A DNA stretch of 64,000 nt from assembly GCF_023715405.1 (NCBI RefSeq), contig NZ_JAMBOC010000002.1:1-64000 (forward strand), written 5' to 3'. This document shows positions 56,435-64,000 of this stretch, in pieces. The notes beneath the pieces are model-generated. The model made no database searches, was not told the origin of the DNA, and saw only the letters and a program-made list of their open reading frames with translations. The position numbers were made by a program, and so were the translations under genes. The stretch is from Solibacillus isronensis. GTDB lineage: Bacteria; Bacillota; Bacilli; Bacillales_A; Planococcaceae. Position 1 is the first letter of the stretch. Every line of letters begins with the position of its first letter.

Positions 56435-58819
56435 TTAGTTACGTAATGGCTTTCCTTTTACAAGCATGTGCTGCATACGCATTTGTGATTTTTGGTCTGC
56501 AACTAATTCAAGGAATGCTTGTTTTTCCAGGTTTAATAAGTACTCTTCTGAAACTTCTGTTCCGTATGGTACCTTTCCGCCTGCGATTACATATGCAAGT
56601 TTCTTCGCGATTTTCAGATCATGCTCTGTAATATAGCCTGAATCGAACATTCCTTGAGCCCCTAATAACAATGTTGCATAACCAGGTGCGCCTACTACTT
56701 TCACCGGTTTTTTCACTGGTGCTGTATAGCCAGCTTCCGCAAGTGCAAGTGCTGCTTGTTTTGCATCATAGATTAAGTGATCCGGATTTACTGAAATACC
56801 GTCCGCAAAGTCCAGGAAGTTATTTTCACGTGCTTCTTCACCAGAAGTCGAAACTTTTGCCATTGCAATTGTTTCGAATACTTTGTTTGCGATTTGTTGA
56901 TAGTCTACATCCACGCCATTTGGCAAGCCTTTAATGAACTTTTGGTAAAGACCTAAGTTACCGCCGCCACCTGGGATTAATCCAACTCCTACTTCTACAA
57001 GACCCATATACGTTTCAGCTGATGCTTGAATGTGTGCAGCCGGTAAACATACTTCCGCTCCGCCACCTAATGCCATTTGGAATGGTGCCGCAACAACCGG
57101 TTTTGTTGAATATTTAATACGGCGCATTGCTTGCTGGAATGACTTAATAACAAAGTCCAGTTCAAAAATGTTATCATCTTGTGCTTCCATTAAAATCATT
57201 GCAAGGTTGGCACCGACACAGAAGTTTTTACCTTGGTTCCCAATTACAAGGCCTTTAAAGTTTTTCTCAACTTCATCAATGGCGTAGTTGATCATTTGAA
57301 CAATATCCAAACCGATTGCATTTGATTTTGAGTGGAATTCAAGTAACGCGATTCCATCACCTAAATCGATTAGGCTTGCACCTGAATTCGATTTGATCAC
57401 ACCGTGTTTTTTCTTGTAGCGTTTTAAGTCGATCGCTTTTTCGTTCACCGGTACTTTTACATATTCTGAACCGTTGTAGTAAGCTAAATCACCATCGATT
57501 TCTGAATAGAATGTTTTCAGGCCTTTCTCTAATAATCCAGTAACGAATTCTGGAATTTCACGGCCTTCATCTTTCATTTTAGCGACTGATATTTCTACGC
57601 CGATTGAATCCCACATTTCAAATGGACCTTGAGCCCAGCCGAAGCCCCATTTCATCGCATTGTCGATTGCAACGATATCGTCTGCAATTTCACCTACTAA
57701 TTTTCCAGAGTAAATTAGTGTCGGTGCAAATGAATTCCATAATAGTTCCCCAACTCGGTCATTTGCATAAATTAAAACTTTTAATTTGCCTCCTGGACCT
57801 TTTGCTTGTTTTGCCATTTCTAATGATGGTGCTACAAGTTTCGTAGTCGGTTCATATTCAAATGTTGATAAATTCAATTGTAGAATTTCTTTCCCAACTT
57901 TTTTGAAGAAACCTTGGCCCGATTTCGCGCCAATCCAACCATTTGAGATCATTTTCTTTAAAATAGGTGATTCTTCAAATACTGCCTGTTCTTCACCCGT
58001 TGTCTGGTCATATACGTTTGTAGCAACATGTGCAAAAGTATCAAGACCAACAACATCCAAAGTGCGGAATGTCGCAGATTTCGGACGGCCGATTAGTGGT
58101 CCTGTTACCGAATCTACTTCCCCTACTGTATAGTTACGTGCAATCATTTCGTTCATTGTCACGATTAGGCCGTATGTTCCGATTCGGTTAGCGATAAAAT
58201 TCGGTGTGTCCTTTGCGATAACAACACCTTTACCTAATACATCCTCACCGAATGTTTGCATAAAGCTTACAACTTCCGGGTTTGTCGTGTTTGCCGGAAT
58301 GATTTCCAGTAATTTCAAATAGCGTGGCGGGTTGAAGAAATGTGTCCCAAGGAAATGCGCCTGGAAATCTTCTGAACGCCCTTCCGCCATTGCGTTAATG
58401 CTAACCCCTGATGTATTTGATGAAACGATTGTGCCTGGTTTACGTACAGCATCAATCTTTTCAAATAAGCCTTTTTTAATTTCTAATCTTTCTACAATTA
58501 CTTCAATAATCCAGTCAACATCTTTCAGCTTTTCTAAATCATCGTCAAAGTTACCTGGTGTAATTAATGCTAGATTTTTTTTCGATGAAAGTGGTGCTGG
58601 TTTTTGCTTTAGTAATTTTTGCATTGCTGAAACTGCAAATCGATTTTTAACAGGTTTTGAATCAAGTGTTAACCCCTTAGCTTCTTCTTCCTTTGTTAGT
58701 TCGCCCGGAGCTATGTCCAATAACAATGTAGGAATCCCGATATTCGCCAAATGTGCTGCAATCCCTGAACCCATTACCCCTGAACCTAAAACCGCTACTT
58801 TTTCAATTTTGTAAGACAC
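56435..58819 (-). CDS. fadN: 3-hydroxyacyl-CoA dehydrogenase/enoyl-CoA hydratase FadN
   Basis: This 794-aa bifunctional enzyme hydrates enoyl-CoA and oxidises the 3-hydroxyacyl-CoA formed. The N-terminal NAD-binding domain has GSGVMGSGIAAHLA, the central dehydrogenase C-terminal domains run to about residue 480, and a crotonase-like domain follows (FCVGANLAMIL, GGGAEVCLPAA). This order, dehydrogenase before hydratase, is that of Bacillus FadN. The GTG at 58819 has GGGGG eight nt upstream. A FadR-type operator lies 22 bp before it. Confidence 0.93.
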   Translation of the reverse strand: MSYKIEKVAVLGSGVMGSGIAAHLANIGIPTLLLDIAPGELTKEEEAKGLTLDSKPVKNRFAVSAMQKLLKQKPAPLSSKKNLALITPGNFDDDLEKLKDVDWIIEVIVERLEIKKGLFEKIDAVRKPGTIVSSNTSGVSINAMAEGRSEDFQAHFLGTHFFNPPRYLKLLEIIPANTTNPEVVSFMQTFGEDVLGKGVVIAKDTPNFIANRIGTYGLIVTMNEMIARNYTVGEVDSVTGPLIGRPKSATFRTLDVVGLDTFAHVATNVYDQTTGEEQAVFEESPILKKMISNGWIGAKSGQGFFKKVGKEILQLNLSTFEYEPTTKLVAPSLEMAKQAKGPGGKLKVLIYANDRVGELLWNSFAPTLIYSGKLVGEIADDIVAIDNAMKWGFGWAQGPFEMWDSIGVEISVAKMKDEGREIPEFVTGLLEKGLKTFYSEIDGDLAYYNGSEYVKVPVNEKAIDLKRYKKKHGVIKSNSGASLIDLGDGIALLEFHSKSNAIGLDIVQMINYAIDEVEKNFKGLVIGNQGKNFCVGANLAMILMEAQDDNIFELDFVIKSFQQAMRRIKYSTKPVVAAPFQMALGGGAEVCLPAAHIQASAETYMGLVEVGVGLIPGGGGNLGLYQKFIKGLPNGVDVDYQQIANKVFETIAMAKVSTSGEEARENNFLDFADGISVNPDHLIYDAKQAALALAEAGYTAPVKKPVKVVGAPGYATLLLGAQGMFDSGYITEHDLKIAKKLAYVIAGGKVPYGTEVSEEYLLNLEKQAFLELVADQKSQMRMQHMLVKGKPLRN

Positions 58820-58840
58820 GAGCACTTCCCCCTTCTCCCT

Positions 58841-58858
58841 TGAATGAACAGTCATTCA
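58841..58858. promoter_or_regulatory. FadR-type operator upstream of fadN
   Basis: The perfect-arm dyad TGAATGAACAGTCATTCA matches the B. subtilis FadR (YsiA) box TGAATGANTANTCATTCA at all but one fixed position. It lies in the 5' leader or promoter of fadN, where a TetR-family repressor would be released by long-chain acyl-CoA. The rest of the region up to 59060 is AT-rich with no gene. Confidence 0.85.
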
Positions 58859-59060
58859 TTTTGAAATCAAAAAAAAACTTCAAACAGCTTTTCTGTTCTT
58901 AGTGTAGATTATTTTGACAATTTAAGCAATAATTTTCTCGCAATTTTAAATAAAATTATTATTCTTATATTTTTATTGCTAGAAGGAACATATATTAAGC
59001 TAAATTACTTTTCGTAAGCTGTCATAATCGTGTACAATGGGCGTAAGGAGCGTGATTAAT

Positions 59061-59378
59061 ATGCAAGAAATTACAACAATTGAACAATTCACAGAACTGA
59101 CAAGCAATGAAAAACCAGTAATCGTAAAATTCTTCGCTGGCTGGTGCCCGGACTGCACACGTATGGATATGTTTATCGATCCAATTATTGAAGAGTACAA
59201 TCAATATGACTGGTATTCAATCAACCGTGATAACTTCCCGGATTTAGCGGAGAAATATCAAGTAATGGGTATTCCTTCATTACTAATCTTCAAAAATGGT
59301 GAAAAATTAGCACACTTACATAGCGCTAATGCAAAATCACCTGCACAAGTAGAAGAATTCTTAAACGCACAAGTATAA
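59061..59378 (+). CDS. Thioredoxin-like protein with CPDC active site
   Basis: This 105-aa thioredoxin-fold protein has C29-P-D-C32 in FFAGWCPDCTRM and the cis-Pro loop GIPSLLIF. It is related to the CGDC protein encoded at 34728 (both share DWY/KFVKV-type strand, DRD/NRDNF and GIPS patterns). AAGGAG is 11 nt from the ATG at 59061; a GTG three codons earlier is too close to it. It is monocistronic. Confidence 0.9.
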   Translation: MQEITTIEQFTELTSNEKPVIVKFFAGWCPDCTRMDMFIDPIIEEYNQYDWYSINRDNFPDLAEKYQVMGIPSLLIFKNGEKLAHLHSANAKSPAQVEEFLNAQV

Positions 59379-59390
59379 TATGTATTTATG

Positions 59391-59432
59391 AATAAATCCA
59401 AAAGTTTACCACTTTTGGATTTATTTTTTATT
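59391..59432 (+). terminator. Terminator of CPDC thioredoxin-like gene
   Basis: AAATCCAAAAGT (59394-59405) pairs perfectly with ACTTTTGGATTT (59411-59422) around a 5-nt loop, followed by ATTTTTTATTTTT. Confidence 0.9.
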
Positions 59433-59516
59433 TTTCATAAGCTAAAGCGCTAGTCATAATGCGGTTTTTTAATTACAATTGATTACGTGAAATTTTATTG
59501 TAAGAAAGGAAAATTT

Positions 59517-60710
59517 ATGACTTCAGATCAACGAAAAAAGCTCGCTTTACTTATGCTTAACATGTTTATTGCTGTTGGGAGTTTCGGGATTATCATTCCA
59601 ATTATCCCTGCCTATTTAAAAGAAATTGGGCAAGGCGGAACAGCTGCAGGTTTAATCATTGCGATTTTTGCATTCGCACAATTTTTAGTATCACCTATCG
59701 GGGGAAAATGGACGGATAAGTATGGTCGTCGCCCGCTCATTAATATCGGACTGCTTACGTTAGCTATTTCGATGTTTATTTTCTACTTTGCTGATTCCAT
59801 TTGGCTGCTTTACTTTTCACGTGCTATCGGCGGAATCGGCTGTGCATTCCTGATTCCTGCAATTTTTGCATATGTAGCAGATATTACAACGATGGATCAA
59901 CGCGCAAAAGGTAATAGTTTTATTTCAGCCTCGATGTCACTTGGTATTGTAATCGGACCAGGTATCGGAGGTTTTTTAGCGGATTTCGGACTTAAAACAC
60001 CGCTTCTTGTTTCAGCGGTAGTCGGGCTTCTTGCCTTTGTCGTTTCATACTTTACATTGGCGGAGAGTCAGGAAGAGAAAGTCGAAGTTCCACAAGACGA
60101 AAATTCATCAATGGTGAATGATATTCTTTTATCTGTTAAAAAGCCATTCTTCATTCCACTGATTATTACACTAATCATGAGTTTCGGTTTAATGGCTTAT
60201 GAAACCGTTCTTGGACTTTATGTAGATGATAAATTTGGTGCAACGCCACAGGAAATTGCCTTCATGGTAACATCAACAGGATTAGTCGGTGTTATTATGC
60301 AATTATTTGTTGTTGACCGCCTCGTAAAAGCAATCGGAGAAGTAAATGTTTTAAAATTATTTTTAGTCGTTACCGCTTCCGGCTTCTTCCTGTCTATTAT
60401 CGCAGGAAGCTATACGATGTTCTTTGCGATTTCGTTATTAATATTCCTTGCGACATCAATTTTGCGTCCTGTATTAACGACATTAATTTCAAAAATGGCC
60501 GGGAATGAACAAGGGTTTGCAATGGGTATGAACAATGCCTATATGAGCATCGGCAATATTATGGGTCCTCTTCTTGCAGGCGCATTATATGACATCGATA
60601 TCCTATACCCGTTTATCGCAGGATTAATCATATTAATTTTCACTATTATTCTAACATTTATGTGGAAAGGTATTAAGATCCAAAAAGCAGCATTAAAAGG
60701 AGGCCATTAA
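59517..60710 (+). CDS. MFS multidrug-efflux-like transporter
   Basis: This 397-aa, 12-segment major facilitator has motif A (GGKWTDKYGRRPLINI) and motif C (GPGIGGFLADFG), the pattern of NorA/Bmr/Blt-type exporters. The substrate is unknown. The ATG at 59517 lies 6 nt after AAAGGA; the frame is open ten codons further. An SDR gene follows after 2 bp, so the two are co-transcribed. Confidence 0.87.
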   Translation: MTSDQRKKLALLMLNMFIAVGSFGIIIPIIPAYLKEIGQGGTAAGLIIAIFAFAQFLVSPIGGKWTDKYGRRPLINIGLLTLAISMFIFYFADSIWLLYFSRAIGGIGCAFLIPAIFAYVADITTMDQRAKGNSFISASMSLGIVIGPGIGGFLADFGLKTPLLVSAVVGLLAFVVSYFTLAESQEEKVEVPQDENSSMVNDILLSVKKPFFIPLIITLIMSFGLMAYETVLGLYVDDKFGATPQEIAFMVTSTGLVGVIMQLFVVDRLVKAIGEVNVLKLFLVVTASGFFLSIIAGSYTMFFAISLLIFLATSILRPVLTTLISKMAGNEQGFAMGMNNAYMSIGNIMGPLLAGALYDIDILYPFIAGLIILIFTIILTFMWKGIKIQKAALKGGH

Positions 60711-60712
60711 TC

Positions 60713-61324
60713 GTGAAAATTATTGTATTCGGGGCTACTGGTGGCGTTGGCCAGCATTTTGTTGAAATGGCTGTTAAGGCTGGTCATACAGTTACCGCAT
60801 TTGTACGTACACCTGAAAAATTAAAAACTACAGATGTAACGATTATTCAAGGCGATGCATTTAATGCAGAGCAAGTGGCCGATGCGATCGTCGGGCAAGA
60901 AGCGGTCATTTCATGTTTAGGTTCAAGTACAGGTGTAAAGAAATCCAATGAACTTGAAACAATGGGGAAAAACATTGCGGACGGTATGGAGAAAGCTGGC
61001 GTAAAACGTTTAGTGTATTGTGCTTCAGCTGGCGTGGATGGAGAAATTCCGGGTGTAATGGGGAAACTCATGATGAAAATGCTCGCCAATCCATTAGCGG
61101 ACCACCGCGCAGCGCTTAACTATTACAAAACAAAAGATATTACGTACACAATCGCTCGTCCTATGGGCTTAAAAGATGAACCGTTAAAAACCGATTACAA
61201 AGAAGCAGTCGATACGGTTCCAAAAGGTTCAAGCTCAATTCCAAGAGCAAGCGTTGCACATTTTATGGTAAATGCATTGGATAATGCACAATACGAAAAC
61301 AAATCAGTTGGTTTATGCAGCTAA
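60713..61324 (+). CDS. NAD(P)-binding SDR/NmrA-like oxidoreductase
   Basis: This 203-aa atypical short-chain dehydrogenase has GATGGVGQHFVEMAV at residues 7-21 for NAD(P) binding, and lacks the classical YxxxK pair (YYKTKD is the nearest). It resembles the NAD(P)H-binding domain proteins of the YwnB/BVR-B-like group. The substrate is unknown. The start is a GTG at 60713 with GGAGG nine nt upstream, inside the end of the MFS gene. Confidence 0.86.
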   Translation: MKIIVFGATGGVGQHFVEMAVKAGHTVTAFVRTPEKLKTTDVTIIQGDAFNAEQVADAIVGQEAVISCLGSSTGVKKSNELETMGKNIADGMEKAGVKRLVYCASAGVDGEIPGVMGKLMMKMLANPLADHRAALNYYKTKDITYTIARPMGLKDEPLKTDYKEAVDTVPKGSSSIPRASVAHFMVNALDNAQYENKSVGLCS

Positions 61325-61332
61325 ATATACAG

Positions 61333-61367
61333 ACAAAAACTACCCCAAATACTTGAGGTAGTTTTTG
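61333..61367. terminator. Bidirectional terminator between SDR and anti-sigma genes
   Basis: CAAAAACTACC pairs with GGTAGTTTTTG, with T-rich sequence on both sides, between two converging genes. Confidence 0.85.
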
Positions 61368-61370
61368 TTT

Positions 61371-62297
61371 TTATTTGGCGTTATTGATTTCTTCTATCTT
61401 CTCGGCTAATTGATTAAAATGATCGGCTAATGCTTTTGGAATTTTGAACACTGTCAAAGTATTATTTACTATATCATGTTTTTTTACATAGCTTGCTTCA
61501 TTGCTTTCACTCACCATTAGCTCCAGGTTTCCTCTATTTCCATTCTCATATTTAATATCAATCATGTACTCAGGTATGCTTAATCTAATGTACTCTTCAT
61601 TCACGGTTGCCTGATTGAATAATTCATTTACTTCGTCTAAATCTTCCTCTAAAGTATAAGCATATGTCCCAAGACCACCGATTTTATAAATCCCCAGCGA
61701 TTGGATTTTATCATCCAGCAGAATATCACTAGTTTTAGGTATATCTTCAAAAGCAATCGGTATTGTATATTCATTACCTCTCTCGTCTACAAGGATACGA
61801 GGAGCGGTCCGTGTCAAGGTCCAGCTAAACCCGTCATCCCCTGTAATGAAATATTGGTTATCTTTTGTTTTGATTTTTATATTTGTATATCTTTCCTCGA
61901 ATAATTCCCCCGAGTAGGGTATTTCATCTTCTGATTTAGGTTTTTCTAAATAAAGGCGTGTATCGCTTGTGTAATAAAGTGTTCCATTATTAAATACATA
62001 CATTAATCTGCTATCTCTACGATTTTGCATCATCATGTCATTAAAATGTTCAGGTTTTGCCAAATACATATTCTCATCTTCCGAATCTACCGCCAACTGG
62101 TCATCCGATTGTGGCATAAAGTAAAGTATTCCGCCAATTACAAATAGAAAAAGTAATACAATGGCCGGTTGCATGAGCGGCACCTGCTTCTTACGTTGTT
62201 TTTTTCCATCCGACACTTTTTGTACAAATGCTTCATTCATCAGCGGCTCATTGCTAATCACTTCATCAATTGCTCGTTTCATTTGAGAATTCGTCAT
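61371..62297 (-). CDS. Probable membrane anti-sigma factor
   Basis: This 308-aa protein has a cytoplasmic N-terminus (about 1-42), one membrane helix (about 43-63, PAIVLLFLFVIGGILYF) and a large extracytoplasmic part of unrecognised fold. It overlaps the ECF sigma gene by 32 bp on the same strand, the usual arrangement for a cognate anti-sigma. No zinc-binding HxxxCxxC motif is present. The ATG at 62297 is preceded by AGGTGGTGAG. The role is inferred from context and topology. Confidence 0.7.
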   Translation of the reverse strand: MTNSQMKRAIDEVISNEPLMNEAFVQKVSDGKKQRKKQVPLMQPAIVLLFLFVIGGILYFMPQSDDQLAVDSEDENMYLAKPEHFNDMMMQNRRDSRLMYVFNNGTLYYTSDTRLYLEKPKSEDEIPYSGELFEERYTNIKIKTKDNQYFITGDDGFSWTLTRTAPRILVDERGNEYTIPIAFEDIPKTSDILLDDKIQSLGIYKIGGLGTYAYTLEEDLDEVNELFNQATVNEEYIRLSIPEYMIDIKYENGNRGNLELMVSESNEASYVKKHDIVNNTLTVFKIPKALADHFNQLAEKIEEINNAK

Positions 62298-62790
62298 GCC
62301 ACTCACCACCTTTTAATTGATCTCTTAACTTTTCACGTCCACGCCTAAGTCTCGTTTTCACGGTATTGTCCGAAATTGAGAGTAAATGTGCGATTTCATC
62401 GATTTTCAGTTCCTTATAATAATAGAGAATGATAATTTCACGGTACTTAATCGGAAGCTCAAGAACTGCATTTCCCAGTAACCGATTTTCGTTTTGTTCA
62501 AGCACTTGCTGTTCTGCAGATTTCGTCCCTTGAAAAATTTGCTGTATTTTATTCGTTAAAATGGTATTTTTATAGCTCCAGCTGCGTAAATAATCATAAC
62601 TGCGATTGATCGTCATTCGGTATAAGTATGTTCGGTAACTCGCATTTCCGCGGAAGTGCTCACGCTGTTCATATGCTTTCAGCAGCACATCCTGCACAAT
62701 ATCTTCTGCCATTTCTTTATTTTTCACATATGTATAGGAAAGTCGAAGCAATTCTTCTCCATGTGTTCTTATAAACACTTCAAACTCCAC
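62266..62790 (-). CDS. ECF-type RNA polymerase sigma factor
   Basis: This 174-aa sigma-70 factor contains only region 2 (about 10-75; MAEDIVQDVLLKAYEQREHF, YRTYLYRMTINRSYDYLR) and region 4 (about 110-160; ELPIKYREIIILYYYKEL, SISDNTVKTRLRRGREKL). Such factors respond to envelope stress through a membrane anti-sigma. The start is a GTG at 62790 behind GGGGGG. An ECF-type promoter precedes it, which suggests autoregulation. Confidence 0.92.
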   Translation of the reverse strand: MEFEVFIRTHGEELLRLSYTYVKNKEMAEDIVQDVLLKAYEQREHFRGNASYRTYLYRMTINRSYDYLRSWSYKNTILTNKIQQIFQGTKSAEQQVLEQNENRLLGNAVLELPIKYREIIILYYYKELKIDEIAHLLSISDNTVKTRLRRGREKLRDQLKGGEWHDEFSNETSN

Positions 62791-62825
62791 TTTCTTCCCC
62801 CCTTTGTTTTAATTGCTAACCGTTA

Positions 62826-62852
62826 GACGGAGCTGTTTTATTTTTAGTTTCA
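62826..62852 (-). promoter_or_regulatory. ECF-type autoregulatory promoter
   Basis: On the minus strand TGAAAC (62847-62852) is followed after 17 bp by CGTC (62826-62829), the pattern of B. subtilis ECF promoters such as those of SigW, SigX and SigM. It lies 36 bp before the sigma gene start. Confidence 0.75.
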
Positions 62853-62919
62853 ACTTTAATGATTATTTTTTTTATTTATGGGTATTAATCTACTTTATAA
62901 CACTTTGGAGGTTTTAAGT

Positions 62920-63447
62920 ATGCGAGTATTATTAAATGTAAATGGCAGGTCACAATATAGTTCGGACATCCGGCCTGAATATCAAAACTCGGCATGCGGC
63001 CCAACGACTGCACACGTTATTTTGAATTACTTATGCGAAGATGAAACAATCCGCACGAAAGATGTAAACGAACTTTATAAATTATTAGGTGGTACAAAAA
63101 TAGGACTTTTTAAATGGCGGATGATCAGAAACTTACGTCGACTGCTAGGGGAAGACTGGTGTATCGAAGAATGTACGTTAACTCAGGCAATTGAGCAGTT
63201 ACGCCTGGGTAATCCGGTAGCGATGAAATTTGATGTATATTTTACCGGGCAGTTTCTGCGTAATTCCAACCCTCTCTATAAATATCATTGGGTACCATTA
63301 ATCGGATATGAAATTAAAAACAATGAACTCTACTTAACGATTCATGATAATGGCGGTCGTAACCGTGACAGTCAAATCCGGACTTTTAAATATGATGACC
63401 AACGCAATATTTTAAGCTTTGTGAAAATCGAAAAGGAACAGCAGTAG
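62920..63447 (+). CDS. C39-like papain-fold cysteine peptidase, cytoplasmic
   Basis: This 175-aa protein has the pattern of the peptidase C39-like family: C26 in SACGPTTAHVIL, H123 in KYHWVPLIGYE, and D143/N144 in IHDNGG. No signal peptide or membrane helix is visible. It is divergent from an ECF sigma operon. Its substrate is unknown. The ATG at 62920 has GGAGG eight nt upstream; the open frame extends 14 codons further. Confidence 0.83.
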   Translation: MRVLLNVNGRSQYSSDIRPEYQNSACGPTTAHVILNYLCEDETIRTKDVNELYKLLGGTKIGLFKWRMIRNLRRLLGEDWCIEECTLTQAIEQLRLGNPVAMKFDVYFTGQFLRNSNPLYKYHWVPLIGYEIKNNELYLTIHDNGGRNRDSQIRTFKYDDQRNILSFVKIEKEQQ

Positions 63448-63472
63448 CATTTATGCTACTGCTGTTTTCTTT
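63439..63472 (+). terminator. Terminator overlapping the end of the C39-like gene
   Basis: CAGCAGTAGCA and TGCTACTGCTG form an 11-bp perfect stem with a 4-nt loop, then TTTTCTTTTTT. The stop codon TAG lies inside the 5' arm. Confidence 0.92.
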
Positions 63473-63531
63473 TTTCTGAATAAATGATTAGTCGATTGGC
63501 TATTACTGTAAAAAAACTGCGAGGATACATT

Positions 63532-64000
63532 ATGAAATCAGTTGGCTCTATTAGTCTTTTACATATTATTTTTTTAACAATGACATTCATCGGATTAAAA
63601 AACCATGTCACGATTATTCCATCCTTACTGAATGGAGCAGGTCGTGATGCTTGGTTTTCTGTTATTTTTTCAATATTTTTGATGATTCCCTGGTTAGTTC
63701 TTCCTTTTATCACATTAAAAAAACTTAAAGAAGAATCTCTTCGTATGTATTTACTAAACAATTACCCTAAGCTGGGTAAAGTGCTTATTTTTATCATTGG
63801 TTTTTACTTACTTCTCATGGCCGTTATTACAATGCATGAAACACTACAATGGGTTTCAACAACCTTTTTGCTGCAAACGCCGCCATTGATTTTGTTTTTC
63901 TTTTTTACAATTGTATGTTTTTTACTGGCCACATCCTCCATATTAACGATTACGATGGTCAATGTTGTCGTCTTGTTTGGTGTTGTCGTCCTTGGCTTCT
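63532..64000 (+). CDS. Spore germination permease, GerAB/GerKB family (partial)
   Basis: The frame runs from the ATG at 63532 (GAGGA six nt upstream) off the right edge, with 156 codons present. It encodes an APC-superfamily membrane protein with at least four helices. The start GSISLLHIIFLTMTFIGLKN is typical of B subunits of Ger nutrient receptors, followed by HVTIIPSLLNGAGRDAWFSV and the TLQWVSTTFLLQTPP loop. Such proteins bind germinants in the spore inner membrane. A and C subunit genes would be expected beyond the edge. Confidence 0.88.
   Translation, partial: MKSVGSISLLHIIFLTMTFIGLKNHVTIIPSLLNGAGRDAWFSVIFSIFLMIPWLVLPFITLKKLKEESLRMYLLNNYPKLGKVLIFIIGFYLLLMAVITMHETLQWVSTTFLLQTPPLILFFFFTIVCFLLATSSILTITMVNVVVLFGVVVLGF

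Noticed and set aside
59440..59460. GCTAAAGCGC near 59444 as a second copy of the 35373-35483 element
   Set aside because: Only one arm is present, with no matching partner arm or internal loops nearby; at most a remnant or chance match.

Overview
The window is low-GC Firmicute chromosome. The 5' end of a 16S rRNA gene, strong AGGAGG ribosome binding sites, frequent TTG and GTG starts, SAM-I and Rex-type regulation, and spore genes (yunB, a gerAB-type permease) point to a spore-forming member of Bacillales. The 16S variable regions and the gene content suggest the Planococcaceae/Caryophanaceae side (Solibacillus- or Lysinibacillus-like); this placement is inference from memory, not from a search. 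Nearly every gene has a recognisable Bacillus subtilis counterpart, and long stretches follow the order of the B. subtilis yug-yui-yum-yut-yun and yur(suf)-yus regions. I see no prophage, insertion sequence, CRISPR array or tRNA.

Layout. 1-655: 16S rRNA 5' end, leader and tandem promoters, transcribed leftwards. 0.7-15.3 kb: transporters (EamA, MgtC, CDF, NSS, MFS), a YugJ-type alcohol dehydrogenase, GudB-type glutamate dehydrogenase, YugI, patB with its DUF1871 neighbour, ppiB, a class A penicillin-binding protein, YufK-like and Tyr/Pro-rich small proteins. 15.4-34.6 kb: pepA (yuiE), yuiD, yuiB, a NUDIX enzyme, type II NADH dehydrogenase (yumB), a degenerate EAL protein, a chemoreceptor, then the yut/yuz cluster of Fe-S carriers (yutM, yutI), YutJ, YutF/YutE, YutD, lipA, yunB, an HD-GYP phosphodiesterase, yunD and yunF. 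34.7-41 kb: a thioredoxin-like gene, a 47-aa membrane protein and the sufCDSUB Fe-S assembly operon. 41.3-48.3 kb: glutamate synthase gltAB with divergent gltC. 48.5-53 kb: the metNPQ methionine importer under a SAM-I riboswitch, yusE, yusF, gcvH, yusI. 53.3-58.9 kb: the fadNAE beta-oxidation operon with a FadR-type operator. 59-64 kb: thioredoxin-like protein, MFS pump plus SDR, an ECF sigma/anti-sigma pair facing a C39-like cysteine peptidase, and the start of a spore germination permease.

Functional threads. Iron-sulfur and lipoate biology is concentrated here (suf, yutM, yutI, lipA, gcvH). Nitrogen flow is covered by glutamate dehydrogenase and glutamate synthase. NADH-linked redox is covered by YumB and YutJ; the yutJ promoter carries Rex-like dyads over its -35. 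Several thioredoxin-fold proteins (CGDC, CGTC, CPDC and ArsC-type CTTC) are scattered through the window.

The least explained items are non-coding: nine copies of a TTAGAA motif spaced about 20-21 bp apart upstream of yusI (53077-53250), a complex inverted-repeat element at 35373-35483, and a 100-bp dyad element at 41172-41271. Two gene-level oddities are a yuiD gene with no ATG/GTG/TTG start and a yunB ribosome binding site buried inside the terminator hairpin of the preceding gene.
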